Assembly (NCBI GenBank): GCA_943704525.1
Contig: CALSCQ010002106.1
Span: forward strand, 1 to 20,897
Direction: 5' to 3'
From: Pigoraptor vietnamica
Taxonomy: Eukaryota; Opisthokonta; Filasterea
DNA: 20,897 nt
A program made the translations under genes and the position numbers. Below the pieces are notes generated by a model that was given only the letters and a program-made list of their open reading frames with translations, was not told the origin of the DNA and made no database searches. Below are positions 1 through 8,254 of this stretch, in pieces (the stretch's first letter is position 1; each line of letters starts with the position of its first letter).

Positions 1-764
1 CCCGATGCGACCGTGTTCAGAGCCTTGCCAATTTCAAAGAGCAGGATGTGGAACACGGTCGAGTCGATGCCGATGGCGAACGAGCCGTCCGTCGCAAGCG
101 GGTGGTAAAACTCGTTGCTCAGCGCAGGGATCCACGTGAGCGAGCGCTCCTTCCACGAGTGCTGACGTGCGCCGAGGTACAGCAGCTTCCAGTCGCGCGG
201 AAGTATGCGCACTTTGCGGTCGAATTCGGCGGCAAAGTTCGAGTGAAAGCGCACGTCGTCGCCGAACACGAGGATGCGGCGATATCCCCGCTCGCGCGCG
301 GTGCGAATCAGCGACTCCCATGTCTTCAGCGCTGCGAGATCACGGGGCGTCTTAAGCTGTTTTCCGCCCAAGCGGCTCTCGTATGTTGATGGCGATCGCG
401 CCATGTACTGGCGGTGCTCCGCATCGAACGCGCCGTTGCTCGTATTCACGGAAAAGCGCTCCGCCACCACCCCGTGCTGCGCAAACAGCGCACGCATGCG
501 GTCACGGCCAACGACGTTTCCTTCGTCGTTGATGAAAAAAACGCGGTCAAAGTAGCTGTTTACAGATAGCGTCTCGCCTGCACCCCGCGTGCCCACGTCG
601 CCAGCGCCAGCGCCACTGTTGTGCGGCGTGACATACCAGCGCAACCCGGACCAGTCGCCGAGGTACACGCACGCGGCGCCGACAAGGACGAGAAGGGCCG
701 CTCCAACGGCTGCAAGGGCCGTCCCCGCATGCAAGAACGCGGGGCCGTGCGCGGCGCGGCGCAT
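1..764 (-). CDS. GT25-like glycosyltransferase, type II membrane protein (C-terminus beyond window)
   Basis: Open from an ATG at 764-762 to the left window edge (254 codons, no stop, no intron). Seen: a short basic N-terminus, one hydrophobic segment at about residues 15-36, a Gly/Ala/Thr stem, then a catalytic-type domain with YFDRVFFIN, a conserved WESLIRTARERGYRRILVF block and GDDVRFH. This is the layout of GT25 (LPS/collagen glucosyl/galactosyltransferase) relatives, where an acidic EDD/DDD-like motif binds metal and nucleotide sugar. It is a clear paralogue of the + strand gene that starts 289 bp away. One tract (63-320) is 96.5% identical to 1840-2097 at the DNA level while flanking parts are much more diverged. 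A Golgi type II topology is inferred. Sugar and acceptor are unknown. Whether it also has the GT2 half found in its twin cannot be seen here. Confidence 0.8.
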   Translation of the reverse strand, partial: MRRAAHGPAFLHAGTALAAVGAALLVLVGAACVYLGDWSGLRWYVTPHNSGAGAGDVGTRGAGETLSVNSYFDRVFFINDEGNVVGRDRMRALFAQHGVVAERFSVNTSNGAFDAEHRQYMARSPSTYESRLGGKQLKTPRDLAALKTWESLIRTARERGYRRILVFGDDVRFHSNFAAEFDRKVRILPRDWKLLYLGARQHSWKERSLTWIPALSNEFYHPLATDGSFAIGIDSTVFHILLFEIGKALNTVAS

Positions 765-1053
765 GGTGGCCTTGCGAGGGCCCGCGTGCTCGGCGCACTC
801 TCCCAACCCCTCAGCCCAAGAGCTAAATGCCCTTCGTTGGTGTAATGACATCACGATGACGACATTCACTATCTGTCACTGGCCTGTCAAACGCCAAATC
901 GACGTCGTGCCCGTCGACGTCCGTGCTGCGCATGCTAGTCTGCCTATTGCTTCTTTCATTGGTGCGACGCCGCAGCTGAGATTGGAATCTGCGAGTGGGC
1001 GTGTGCACAATGTGCTGAGGCGCTTTGCACAGCGTGCCTGACCCGGCGGCGCC
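765..1053. promoter_or_regulatory. Shared promoter region of the divergent glycosyltransferase pair
   Basis: These 289 bp separate the two start codons and hold no convincing ORF of their own. Two bZIP/CRE-like octamers, TGACATCA (846-853) and TGACGACA (857-864), start 11 bp apart. No TATA box is evident. Co-expression of the two paralogues is inferred from the head-to-head layout, not shown. Confidence 0.45.
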
Positions 1054-3147
1054 ATGCACACTGACAGCGCCCTCAGGAGCCCGCGGAGGGGCGTTGCGGG
1101 CGATGAAGAGCGCGCACACGCTGAAATCCCGCCCCTATTGGCGGCTGCACTCGCGTACCGCCCACCGCCGTGGGTGCAAGAGGGCGCCCTCCGCGCATGG
1201 AGCGCCTGCACACTCGTCGCGGGCGCCGCGTGGGCGTGGCTGCATGCGGCGTTCGTGCCACTCGTCGTCGCCTCGGTTCGCTTCCGCGGGAACCTGTGGA
1301 TTGCCATTCTCGCCGCTTTGTGTCTCATGAACGTCGCCATGTGGATGCAAATCGGCTCCTTCCAGGCACACCTCGCGGAAATGCCATCGCACGACGGACA
1401 CGCGGGCCATGCGGAGCACGAGGCGCTCGTGGCCGCCCCGCCGCCGAAGGCCGCCCCCACGCTCAAGGTCGCGCCTCCCCCTGACAAAGCGCCGCCAAAA
1501 GAACGCGCCGCGCCCGCTGCGCCCATAATGCAAGTGGCGCCGGCGCAGCGCCCACCCGACTCGGTGGCGGCAACCTCGGGTCCTGTGCGTGTGAACGACT
1601 ACTTTGACCGCGTGTTCTTCTTGAACGCCGCCGACGACGAGGAAAAGCGCCTATCGATGCGCGCCGGCCTGCGCGACCAGGCCATCGACGCCGAGCGCTT
1701 TCCCGCGTTCAGCCCGCTGGACCCGGAAATCGTGCGACCTCATGCCGCGTACATGCGCCGGCCGCTCACCGCCTATGAGAAGTCGCGCCAAAGCAAGAAA
1801 CTCCTGCAGAAGGCGGACAACTTCGCACATCTGCGCTCGTGGGAGGCGCTGATTCGCACCGCGCGCGAGCGGGGGTATCGCCGCATCCTCGTGTTCGGCG
1901 ACGACGTGCGCTTTCACGCAAACTTTGCCACCGAATTCGACCGCAAAGTGCGTCTACTTCCGCGCGACTGGAAGCTGTTGTACCTCGGCGCAAGTCAGCA
2001 CTCGTGGAAGGAGCGCTCGCTCACGTGGATCCCTGCGCTGAGCAACGAGTTTTACCACCCGCTTGCGACGGACGGCTCGTTCGCCATCGGCATCGACGCG
2101 TCCGTCTTCCACATACTGCTCTTTGAGGCGGCCAAGACGGTGCACACGTTCGATTCCGGCGCACTGCGGGCGGTGCTCGTGCCGTTCCACCGCCAGTCGT
2201 TTGTCTTTTCGCCCAACCTTGTCGTCGCGAACATTAGCGTCCGGGCACCCGCCGATTTCGAGAAACAGCGCGCGGCCTCGCTGCGATGGGACCTGTCGCT
2301 CTACCAGCCGCTGCCACCAAAAGCGCGGCCGCCGAAAGTGTGCGTCGTGTCTGTCTTCAAAAACGCGGCGACCGTCGTCGAGTATTCGCTCCAGTCGCTC
2401 CTGCAGCAATCGTACGGGCACATCGAAGTAATCGCTGTCGACGACCACAGCACCGACTCAACTTTCGATGCCATCAAGCGATTGGCTGCGAAGGACGTGC
2501 GCATTGTGGCCGTCCGCAGTGCTGCGAAGGGTCCCTACGCCGCGAGGAACGTGGGCTTGGACCATTGTGCGGGGGACATCTACGCGAACCACGAGGCCGA
2601 GCACTATGCGCACCCAGACTGGCTCGCCATGCAGGTGGCGCCGATCGCAGACGGTCGAGCCGCGTTTACGCTCTCGCACTCTCGCACGGCGCACATATCG
2701 ACAGCACAACTCGCTCTCCCTAAGGAGGAGCTGCTTGCGCAGTTTAATGCGACGCGCATCCACCGCGACGGTCGCGGCGGGTACGAACCGTGCTGTGCGG
2801 ACAGCCTGGACATGGCCTCCCTCGCCATGCGAATGTCGACGATCCGCTCCCTCGGCGCATTCGATGACACGCGCCATTCGGGCGAAGCCGAGCTTGTCGA
2901 GCGCTATCTCTCGGTGCACGCCGGCATGTTCTTCTCGCGGGGCGGTCCGGGCGTCCGCGCGTTCCTTGCGAGCGGACCGCCCATGGCCCCCCACTACGAG
3001 CGCGTCGACGCGGCCCTTATCTTCGTCCCGGAGGCGAGGGTACGCGCCCCGCCGAGTGTGGAGGAGGTCGCGACCTATGAAGCAAAGTATCGCCAGCGCC
3101 TGATCGAGAAAGCAAACCCGCTCGCCAAAGTGTACAATCCGTTCTGA
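1054..3147 (+). CDS. Two-domain glycosyltransferase (GT25-like + GT2-like), membrane anchored
   Basis: Single intronless ORF of 697 aa. Two hydrophobic stretches (about residues 49-75 and 81-101) precede a Pro/Ala/Lys-rich stem (about 120-175). Domain 1 (about 180-410) is GT25-like: YFDRVFFLN, the WEALIRTARERGYRRILVF block and GDDVRFH near residue 280. Domain 2 (about 426-660) is a GT2-type GT-A fold: KVCVVSVFKNAATVVEYSLQ, DDHSTDST near 463, AARNVGL, then the position where family members have a DxDD followed by HP. Here it reads HEAEHYAHPDW (about 513-523), so the usual Asp-x-Asp is Glu-x-Glu. A conserved SLAMR...LGAFDDTRHSGEAELVER segment follows. Likely role: a bifunctional Golgi glycan-building enzyme; substrates unknown. 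The ATG at 1054 is the first in frame; a later ATG at 1330 would remove the first hydrophobic segment. GC content resembles the neighbours, so recent transfer is not evident from composition. Confidence 0.82.
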   Translation: MHTDSALRSPRRGVAGDEERAHAEIPPLLAAALAYRPPPWVQEGALRAWSACTLVAGAAWAWLHAAFVPLVVASVRFRGNLWIAILAALCLMNVAMWMQIGSFQAHLAEMPSHDGHAGHAEHEALVAAPPPKAAPTLKVAPPPDKAPPKERAAPAAPIMQVAPAQRPPDSVAATSGPVRVNDYFDRVFFLNAADDEEKRLSMRAGLRDQAIDAERFPAFSPLDPEIVRPHAAYMRRPLTAYEKSRQSKKLLQKADNFAHLRSWEALIRTARERGYRRILVFGDDVRFHANFATEFDRKVRLLPRDWKLLYLGASQHSWKERSLTWIPALSNEFYHPLATDGSFAIGIDASVFHILLFEAAKTVHTFDSGALRAVLVPFHRQSFVFSPNLVVANISVRAPADFEKQRAASLRWDLSLYQPLPPKARPPKVCVVSVFKNAATVVEYSLQSLLQQSYGHIEVIAVDDHSTDSTFDAIKRLAAKDVRIVAVRSAAKGPYAARNVGLDHCAGDIYANHEAEHYAHPDWLAMQVAPIADGRAAFTLSHSRTAHISTAQLALPKEELLAQFNATRIHRDGRGGYEPCCADSLDMASLAMRMSTIRSLGAFDDTRHSGEAELVERYLSVHAGMFFSRGGPGVRAFLASGPPMAPHYERVDAALIFVPEARVRAPPSVEEVATYEAKYRQRLIEKANPLAKVYNPF

Positions 3148-3296
3148 CGGGTTCGAGTAAACAATTTGGTATTCGTCGAATTTTCAGACGAAATTTCCAT
3201 TTTTATAATTCGCAACAGTCGGTCGAGTCCTTACTCATCTGCCGGCCCATGTGTCTGAAAGTGCGTGTGCCAACACAGCGAGCTCTGCAGGAAGAG

Positions 3297-3361
3297 AAAA
3301 GGCTCTCGCAAAGTTGATGTGCTGAAAAGGCTCCGAAAGCAGAGCGGAGTTGATGTGCTGA
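3297..3361 (+). repeat. Two imperfect direct repeats directly upstream of the bS6m start
   Basis: The unit AAAAGGCTC...GTTGATGTGCTGA occurs twice, with identical 13-mers GTTGATGTGCTGA at 3313-3325 and 3349-3361. The second copy ends two bases before the ATG at 3364, so the repeat lies in the presumed 5' UTR. The rest of the 3148-3363 spacer is AT-richer than the genes and carries a small inverted repeat, TTCGTC (3172-3177) with GACGAA (3187-3192). Confidence 0.7.
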
Positions 3362-3363
3362 GA

Positions 3364-4328
3364 ATGCCGACCTACGAGCTGGGCTTGCTCGTGCGATATA
3401 CAATCAACCAGGTTTGTGCGCGCGTGTGAATTGTCGTTTTGTGCACATGTGTTGTGTTAGGTGAAAGTGGAAGTGTGCGTGCATGCTGTGTTTGTGGTGT
3501 TTTGAGGGTCTACGTGCCTGCATGCGTGCATGCGTGCGAACGTGTGCACGTGCGTCTGTGTGTGCGTGTCTGTGTGCGGTGGTTGTGCGTGCATATGCAT
3601 TTTACATTGTGCGTGTGCGTCAATGCGGGTCTTAATACCGCGCCCTCGCTGTGCTTGAGCGTGCAGGCACAAGCGGCCCTGCTGATGAAGAACCTCACCG
3701 AAGTCGTGCTGGCCAAAGGCGGAATTGTCCGCAAAATCGAGAACTTGAGTACCGACAATTTGCCCTACCGCATTCGCGCCGCCCACACACGCGAGTGGCA
3801 CAAGTCCGCGAGGTGCTGTTATCTCATTCATTCGTGCTTGTGTTGTGTTGTGTTTGTGTTGTGTTCGTGTGTGTGTGTGTGTGCGTACCTGTGTCTGTGC
3901 CTATGTGTGTGTGTGTGTGTGTGTGGTTGCATCTGTGCGTGCGGTGTGTTCCGTAGCTTCATGATCAAGTGCGCCTCAGAAAGGCCGGCGCTTGTTTTGC
4001 CCCCCTGCATTTGTCATTGCGCCGCTCATGCGTTCGTCGGCACAGGCACATGACGTTTCTCTTCGATGCCTCGCCACAATGGATCTCTGAAATCGGCGAC
4101 TATGCAAAGGTCCACCAGGAGGTCATCCGAAGCTTTCTCGTGCGCGTGCCCACGCCCGAGCTCGTAACAGTACGCCGCGCGAGCAAATTTGGCGCGTGTC
4201 CGAACCTTGCGACGGGCAACCCCGTGGACGACAACCCCCTCACCTTTGAGACCCAGGTGCTCGACGGGCGCGCGCCGGTCGCGACGCCCTTCGCCGCAAG
4301 CTTCCCCCGGCCTGCAAAGCGGGAATGA
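3364..4328 (+). CDS. MRPS6: Mitochondrial small-subunit ribosomal protein bS6m (MRPS6)
   Basis: Three exons rebuilt by homology: 3364-3411, 3667-3812 and 4046-4328, giving 158 aa. The protein begins MPTYELGLLVRYTINQ and continues with the MRPS6 core GGIVRKIENLSTDNLPYRI; exon 3 supplies the last strand and helix, ending EVIRSFLVRVP. The order matches bacterial S6 and animal MRPS6 (MPRYELAL... / GAIVRDLENLGERALPYRI from memory of the family). Splice phases agree: 0 at junction 1, and AG+G=Arg at junction 2. S6 sits on the platform of the small subunit and pairs with S18, whose mitochondrial gene is also in this window (7384-8254). A tail of about 60 residues after the S6 fold is lineage-specific. 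No presequence is visible, as in animal MRPS6. Its introns (255 and 233 nt) are far longer than the local norm and are TG-rich. Confidence 0.9.
3839..3926 (+). repeat. TG-rich microsatellite in bS6m intron 2
   Basis: Within intron 2 (3813-4045), two nearly pure (TG)n tracts (about 3867-3883 and 3904-3926) are embedded in TGTGTT-type repeats. Intron 1 (3412-3666) has similar alternating purine-pyrimidine sequence, including a TGCATGCG repeat near 3520-3537. An apparent Cys/Val-rich ORF reads through these tracts but is not a gene. Confidence 0.85.
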
Positions 4329-4499
4329 GGAGTGCGGCGTCGCGGCGTGCTAGCGTGCGGGGGGCGTGCGTTGTCTGCGTGCAATACAATTTGGCACCCG
4401 TTCATTCTTCGAGCGCCGTGGTGATGGGGCTCGAACTGTGATCCTGGTGGCAGTAGGGGCTGGATGACCGCTGATATGGCGCATGTACAGCAGGCGCCT

Positions 4500-4816
4500 T
4501 CATTCGCCCTCCTGGAAAGGGCGCGAAACGGCGTGTGAGTTGCGGGCGCACAGCAGAAAACGCGCACGAACACATACCTTGAGCGCGGCAGCCTCGCGAC
4601 GAAGCTCCTTGACAACCGCGGCGAGCGCCTCCGGATTGACGCCATCTTCAAGCATTCCGACGCACAGAGCAAGCGTCTCGCGGTCGAGATCCGTGTTCAG
4701 TATTCGCGAGATTTCATAGAGCACTGTTCGGTCGTCATGAGCGGAGTGAAAGAGAGCACTCATTCCGAATGAGACTCACCGTCCATGGCCTCGCGGGATT
4801 CGCGCACGGCATCCAT
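4500..4816 (-). CDS. MZT1: MOZART1, gamma-tubulin complex small subunit
   Basis: Three exons on the minus strand: 4816-4780 (37 nt), 4723-4578 and 4511-4500, giving 64 aa. The spliced N-terminus reads [18 protein letters not shown] and continues [16 protein letters not shown], then [15 protein letters not shown], which is the MOZART1 fold from end to end. MZT1 binds the N-termini of gamma-tubulin complex proteins and recruits gamma-TuRC to spindle poles and other microtubule-organizing centres. The first intron (56 nt, donor GTGAGT, acceptor AACAG) joins codon G|TG=Val exactly where the family has the MDVL motif. The second intron (66 nt, donor GTATGT) is stop-free and in frame, so retention would give an 86-residue form. 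An unspliced call from the ATG at 4763 would replace the conserved AVRE..MDV segment with unrelated residues. It is divergent from kanadaptin and convergent with bS6m (171 bp between stops). Confidence 0.92.
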
Positions 4817-5173
4817 CGCAGGGGACTTGCGGCGGAGCACTTGGGAGCACGAGGGCGCTGCGTGCGTTCCTGCGCGACTTCTTCACTCTGGCGGAGAGCG
4901 GTCGAAGTGGAACGTCTGCGAAACAGCGTTTGCGTGAAACGTGTCCACTGCGCGCCAAAATCAAATTTCCGTTACTGGAGGCTCCAAGGGGTTTTCCGAT
5001 GGCTGACGTGTGCACGACGTTGCACCAGAGAGACTATTGGCACATGGCTTTGGCTAGACGAAGACCACAGCACAACCACCCACTTCGTACGCCACTCCAT
5101 ACGCGCCGCACATAGAGATATACGCACACTTAACGCCTCCAGCACACACACTCAATTCGGGGCTCCGTGACCC
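4817..5173. promoter_or_regulatory. Shared divergent promoter, MZT1 / kanadaptin
   Basis: These 357 bp between opposing start codons contain no supported gene; the + strand ORF crossing them has no recognisable features. Two ACGT-core elements, TGACGTGT (5004-5011) and CGACGTTG (5015-5022), lie 11 bp apart. An inverted CCAAT (ATTGG) occurs near 5036. No TATA box is seen. Confidence 0.4.
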
Positions 5174-7259
5174 ATGACAGACGCCGATGGGTTTGCCGTC
5201 CCCGCACTTCCTACACGCCCGGCCGTAACAGCACGCCAGGAGGAGGATGCTGCCACGGGGGCTGAGCCGCGCGCAGAGGGCGCTGCAGAGACGCCGGCCG
5301 CGCCCTCGCCCGCGCCCGGCCTGAACTACGCCGAGCCGCCGTGGTCGGGCGTGCCGCGCCACCCGTTCGCGTTTGAGGTCGTCAAGGGCGGCGCCATTGT
5401 GGAGCGCGTCGATCTTTCGCGCAAGCCGTTTTTCACGGTGGGGCGCCTGCCTACTTGTGACATGCCCATGGACCACCCGTCAGTGTCGCGGTTCCACGCG
5501 GTCGTCCAGCACCGGCCGGAAGCGGGAGCCGTCTACGTGTATGATCTCGGCAGCACCCACGGCACGGTGATGAACAAGGCGCCGCTCAAGCCGCGCACAT
5601 TCTACCGGCTGCGCGTGGGGCAGATGGTCCGCTTCGGCGCGAGCACGCGGCTGTACGTCCTGCAGGGGCCTGAGGACGACGAGGCCGAGGCGGCGGAGGC
5701 AGCCGCGCGGGAGGCGGCCCACCAGCGAACCACGAAGGTGGGTGTGCGCAAAGACGCGTGCAGTGCGCCCTTGCTGACGGCGCCGTCGGGTGTGCAGGAG
5801 GAGGCGTCCGACGATGGCGGCGGAATCGACTGGGGTTTTGGGGAGGATGCTGTGGGCGAGGATGCGTCGGTCATTGCGAGCATCCGGGGCAAGTTTGTTG
5901 GCGAGGGGATTGCGGGCGCGCCAGGCGGGAAGGAGGCCTACTACGAGAAGGATGCAAAGCGGGTCCTGCGCGACTGGTTTGACCGCGAGGGTGCCGGCGA
6001 GTGTTCGATTGAGGTGGAGGAAAAGGGCCCGGGACACAATAGGGAGTACCACGCCCGCATCCAGCTCCCTGTGGATGACGGCGAAGGGGGATGGGTGCAT
6101 GCGACGGCGGTGGCCGGCAAGAAAAAGGATGCCGAGCGCCTGGCCGCACTGGAAGCCTGCCGCATTCTCGACCGAGAGGGCGTGTTGCGCGCGGGCGGCG
6201 GCTCTAGCAGTGCTCGCAAGCGCCGGCACTCGGCGTCGTCCGACTCGTCGGGGGAGGACACGTTTGTCGACCGCACGGGCGATGCGGAGCGTAAGCGGCA
6301 ACGGCGCGAGGAGCGAAGGGCGGCGGAAAAGACGCAACGAGAGTCCAAGCTGCCCGCAGCGGCAGCGGAAACGCACGAATCGCTGACGGCCAAGCTTGCC
6401 GGGGTCCTTGAACAGATTTCGCTCCTCGAGGCGAAGATTGCGCAACAGCGCGCGCAGATCAGCGCACGGGAGACCGACGCAGCCAAGGACGAGCTCGATG
6501 CCTTCATGGACGGCGTGCGTGCGAAGATGGCGCGTGAGGCCGTGTCGCGCGACGAGGACCGCCTTGCCGAACTGCGCGGCGAAGAAGCAACGCTCCGTCG
6601 CTATCTCTCACTTGTGGAAGCACCGAAAGCTCTGCAAAACTTGGCAAGGCACGTGCACGGGCACTGAGCACTTCTGGGCACTGAGCACTTCTGTGTTGTA
6701 TTGGCATGTCCAATTGACGCGTATCACTGATGGTTCCTGACGTCCGTATTCAACACGCAGTGCAAAGCCGCCCAGCCAGCTGCCCACTGCACCGCCCGCG
6801 CGCGCACCTTCGCCCACACCCAAAGCGACCGCGACCCCAGCTGCCACATTTGTCGCACCAGTCGCCGCTTTTGTCGCGCCGAAGTCAGTGCCGCGCCCAC
6901 CGGCCCCTTCCGGCCCTTCCGCAGTGCCTCCGTCGGAGGACCCGCGACCAACCCCTGCGGGCCATGCTGTCGCTATTGCTGGCCTCGCGCAACGGCGAGT
7001 GCTCGGTGCATCAGTGCCCCAGGCGCGAGCTGTCACGTCGGCCGACAGTGCTGTGGAGACGCCCAGCAGTGCAAAGGTGCCGGCCATGCTGTCCGATGAC
7101 CCCGACTACTCGACGTGGCAGCCGCCAGAGGGTGAGTCAGTGGGCCAATTCTTTTTTGTTTTCGTTGTGAGTGGAAGAGGGCCGCGCTCACATCTGCATG
7201 GGGCCGCAGGTCAAAGAGGCGACGGTCGCACCAGTCTGAACGAAAAGCTCGGCTACTGA
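5174..7259 (+). CDS. SLC4A1AP: Kanadaptin (SLC4A1AP) homologue: FHA + dsRBD-like + coiled coil
   Basis: Four exons: 5174-5737, 5798 to about 6648/6652, about 6761/6768-7131, and 7210-7259; about 610 aa. An FHA domain (about residues 66-165) has GR at 90-91, SRFH at 105-108 and STHG at 127-130. The kanadaptin signature GxxWGFGEDAV follows, then a dsRBD-like block (YYEKDAKRVLRDWFDREG ... GKKKDAERLAALEACRIL), a basic Ser-rich NLS-like stretch and a coiled coil. The stop at 6665-6667 is intronic: a Pro/Ala-rich exon follows, and the last exon encodes the family-typical terminus GDGRTSLNEKLGY. Intron 2 is either GC-AG (AAG|GCACGT, 6649-6760) or GT-AG (6653-6767); both keep frame. Introns 1 (60 nt) and 3 (78 nt) are stop-free multiples of three. 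Kanadaptin is a nuclear protein linked to RNA processing/spliceosomal assemblies in other eukaryotes; binding of a phosphothreonine partner by FHA is inferred. Confidence 0.93.
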
Positions 7260-7383
7260 ATGGATGGGCGGCTCGCTGTGCCACGCGACAGCGGCATAAA
7301 AAATGTCTCCCCGGGAGATTCAGTACACGGCACCTGTCGCCATGACACACGCGCACGCACGCACACGCCCCGCGCCGCCTGTG

Positions 7384-8254
7384 CTAATCCCACACGCTCC
7401 CTTCCAATTTGTAGCTGAAGCGCGGCAACTTGTACAGGAATGGCATCAGACCTGCGTGAGGCGCGATCAGTTCCAGTCACACGGGTGCGCGCGGGTCATG
7501 CCGTATGTCCCACCTGCCTGCCGTGCGCGCTGTATCGCCGTGCGAATTTCCGCCTGCGACCGCGCGCAGTTGCCTACAGCCACAACAAAGGGCGCTCAGC
7601 ACGTGCACAGACAGCGGGACCCAACAGCACTGCCCTGGCCCACCCGTCATTCGCCGCGGCAGAATGCGGCCCGTGTGTTCCGACACAAACTGAGAGAGAA
7701 GGCGCACATTCTGCGTGCAAGACACCATCAGACACACGCACTCCACCTGCGAACGCCCACAGCATACCTTGTAGTCAACTTCAATCTTGTTCGTGCAGAT
7801 GTAGCACCGTCTCACGGGGTCCGTGCGCGCCGTCACTTGCTACAAAGGCCGAAGCTGATCAGAAGGAGAACAAGCAGCAGCAACCGCACAGCGCATGACG
7901 CACCAGGCGCCTCCCCTGGGGCTTCTCTTGGGGCTGGAGGCTCGGGCGGCTCGCGGCCAGCCCACCGAGCGTCTGTCGCTTGTCTGCAAACACCAAACGT
8001 TAGGCGAGGCCAACAAGCCCACGGAGCCCCCGGCAATGCACACCGTCATTCAGCAGGTCCGCAAGAAATTTCGTCGAGATAACCGTGCGGCGCGGCTGTT
8101 CGGCGCCGTTCGCAGTGGGACTTTCGGCCGTTGGCTGGGTTGTGGCCTGTGTCGTGGTCGACGCCCACCGCCGCACAGCGCACGCTGGCAGAGCCGCAGC
8201 GGCCGAGGGGGCGCGCCCCCGCAACAGCGCAAAGGGCACCACGAGTGCGCGCAT
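7384..8254 (-). CDS. MRPS18: Mitochondrial small-subunit ribosomal protein bS18m
   Basis: Six exons on the minus strand: 8254-8044, 7983-7904, 7839-7768, 7710-7644, 7573-7514 and 7451-7384, giving 185 aa. The N-terminus, MRALVVPFALLRGRAP, continues Ala/Arg-rich with VRRWAS and looks like a mitochondrial presequence. The S18 core is spread over exons 3-6: RRCYICTNKIEVDYK, then LLSQFVSEHTGRILPRRMTG, NCARSQAEIRTAIQRARQAG, and LMPF. This is the CxxC..VDYK / GKILPRRxTG / RAIKRAR order of S18. Introns are 60, 64, 57, 70 and 62 nt; four show CTGAT, CTGAG or CTAAC branch-like motifs, and the acceptor of intron 2 is TAG. Intron 3 (57 nt) is stop-free and in frame. S18 contacts S6 on the 30S-like platform, and the bS6m gene is only about 3 kb away. 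It converges with kanadaptin (124 bp) and is divergent from the histidine kinase. A plastid location is less likely but not excluded. Confidence 0.92.

Noticed and set aside
3172-3192. Six-bp inverted repeat resembling a terminator hairpin
   Set aside because: Short stem, and hairpin terminators do not apply to a eukaryotic Pol II gene.
3439-4053. 204-codon + strand ORF, very rich in Cys and Val
   Set aside because: It reads through both TG-rich introns of bS6m; only the middle part is real coding sequence.
4371-4499. Possible tRNA-like sequence with CTCGAAC
   Set aside because: No matching acceptor stem, D-arm or anticodon arm could be folded around it.
4769-5170. 133-codon + strand ORF between MZT1 and kanadaptin
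   Set aside because: It overlaps MZT1 exon 1 antisense and has no recognisable domain; treated as promoter DNA.
5480-6445. 321-codon minus-strand ORF
   Set aside because: Antisense shadow of kanadaptin, common in GC-rich genes; Arg/His-rich with no family motif.
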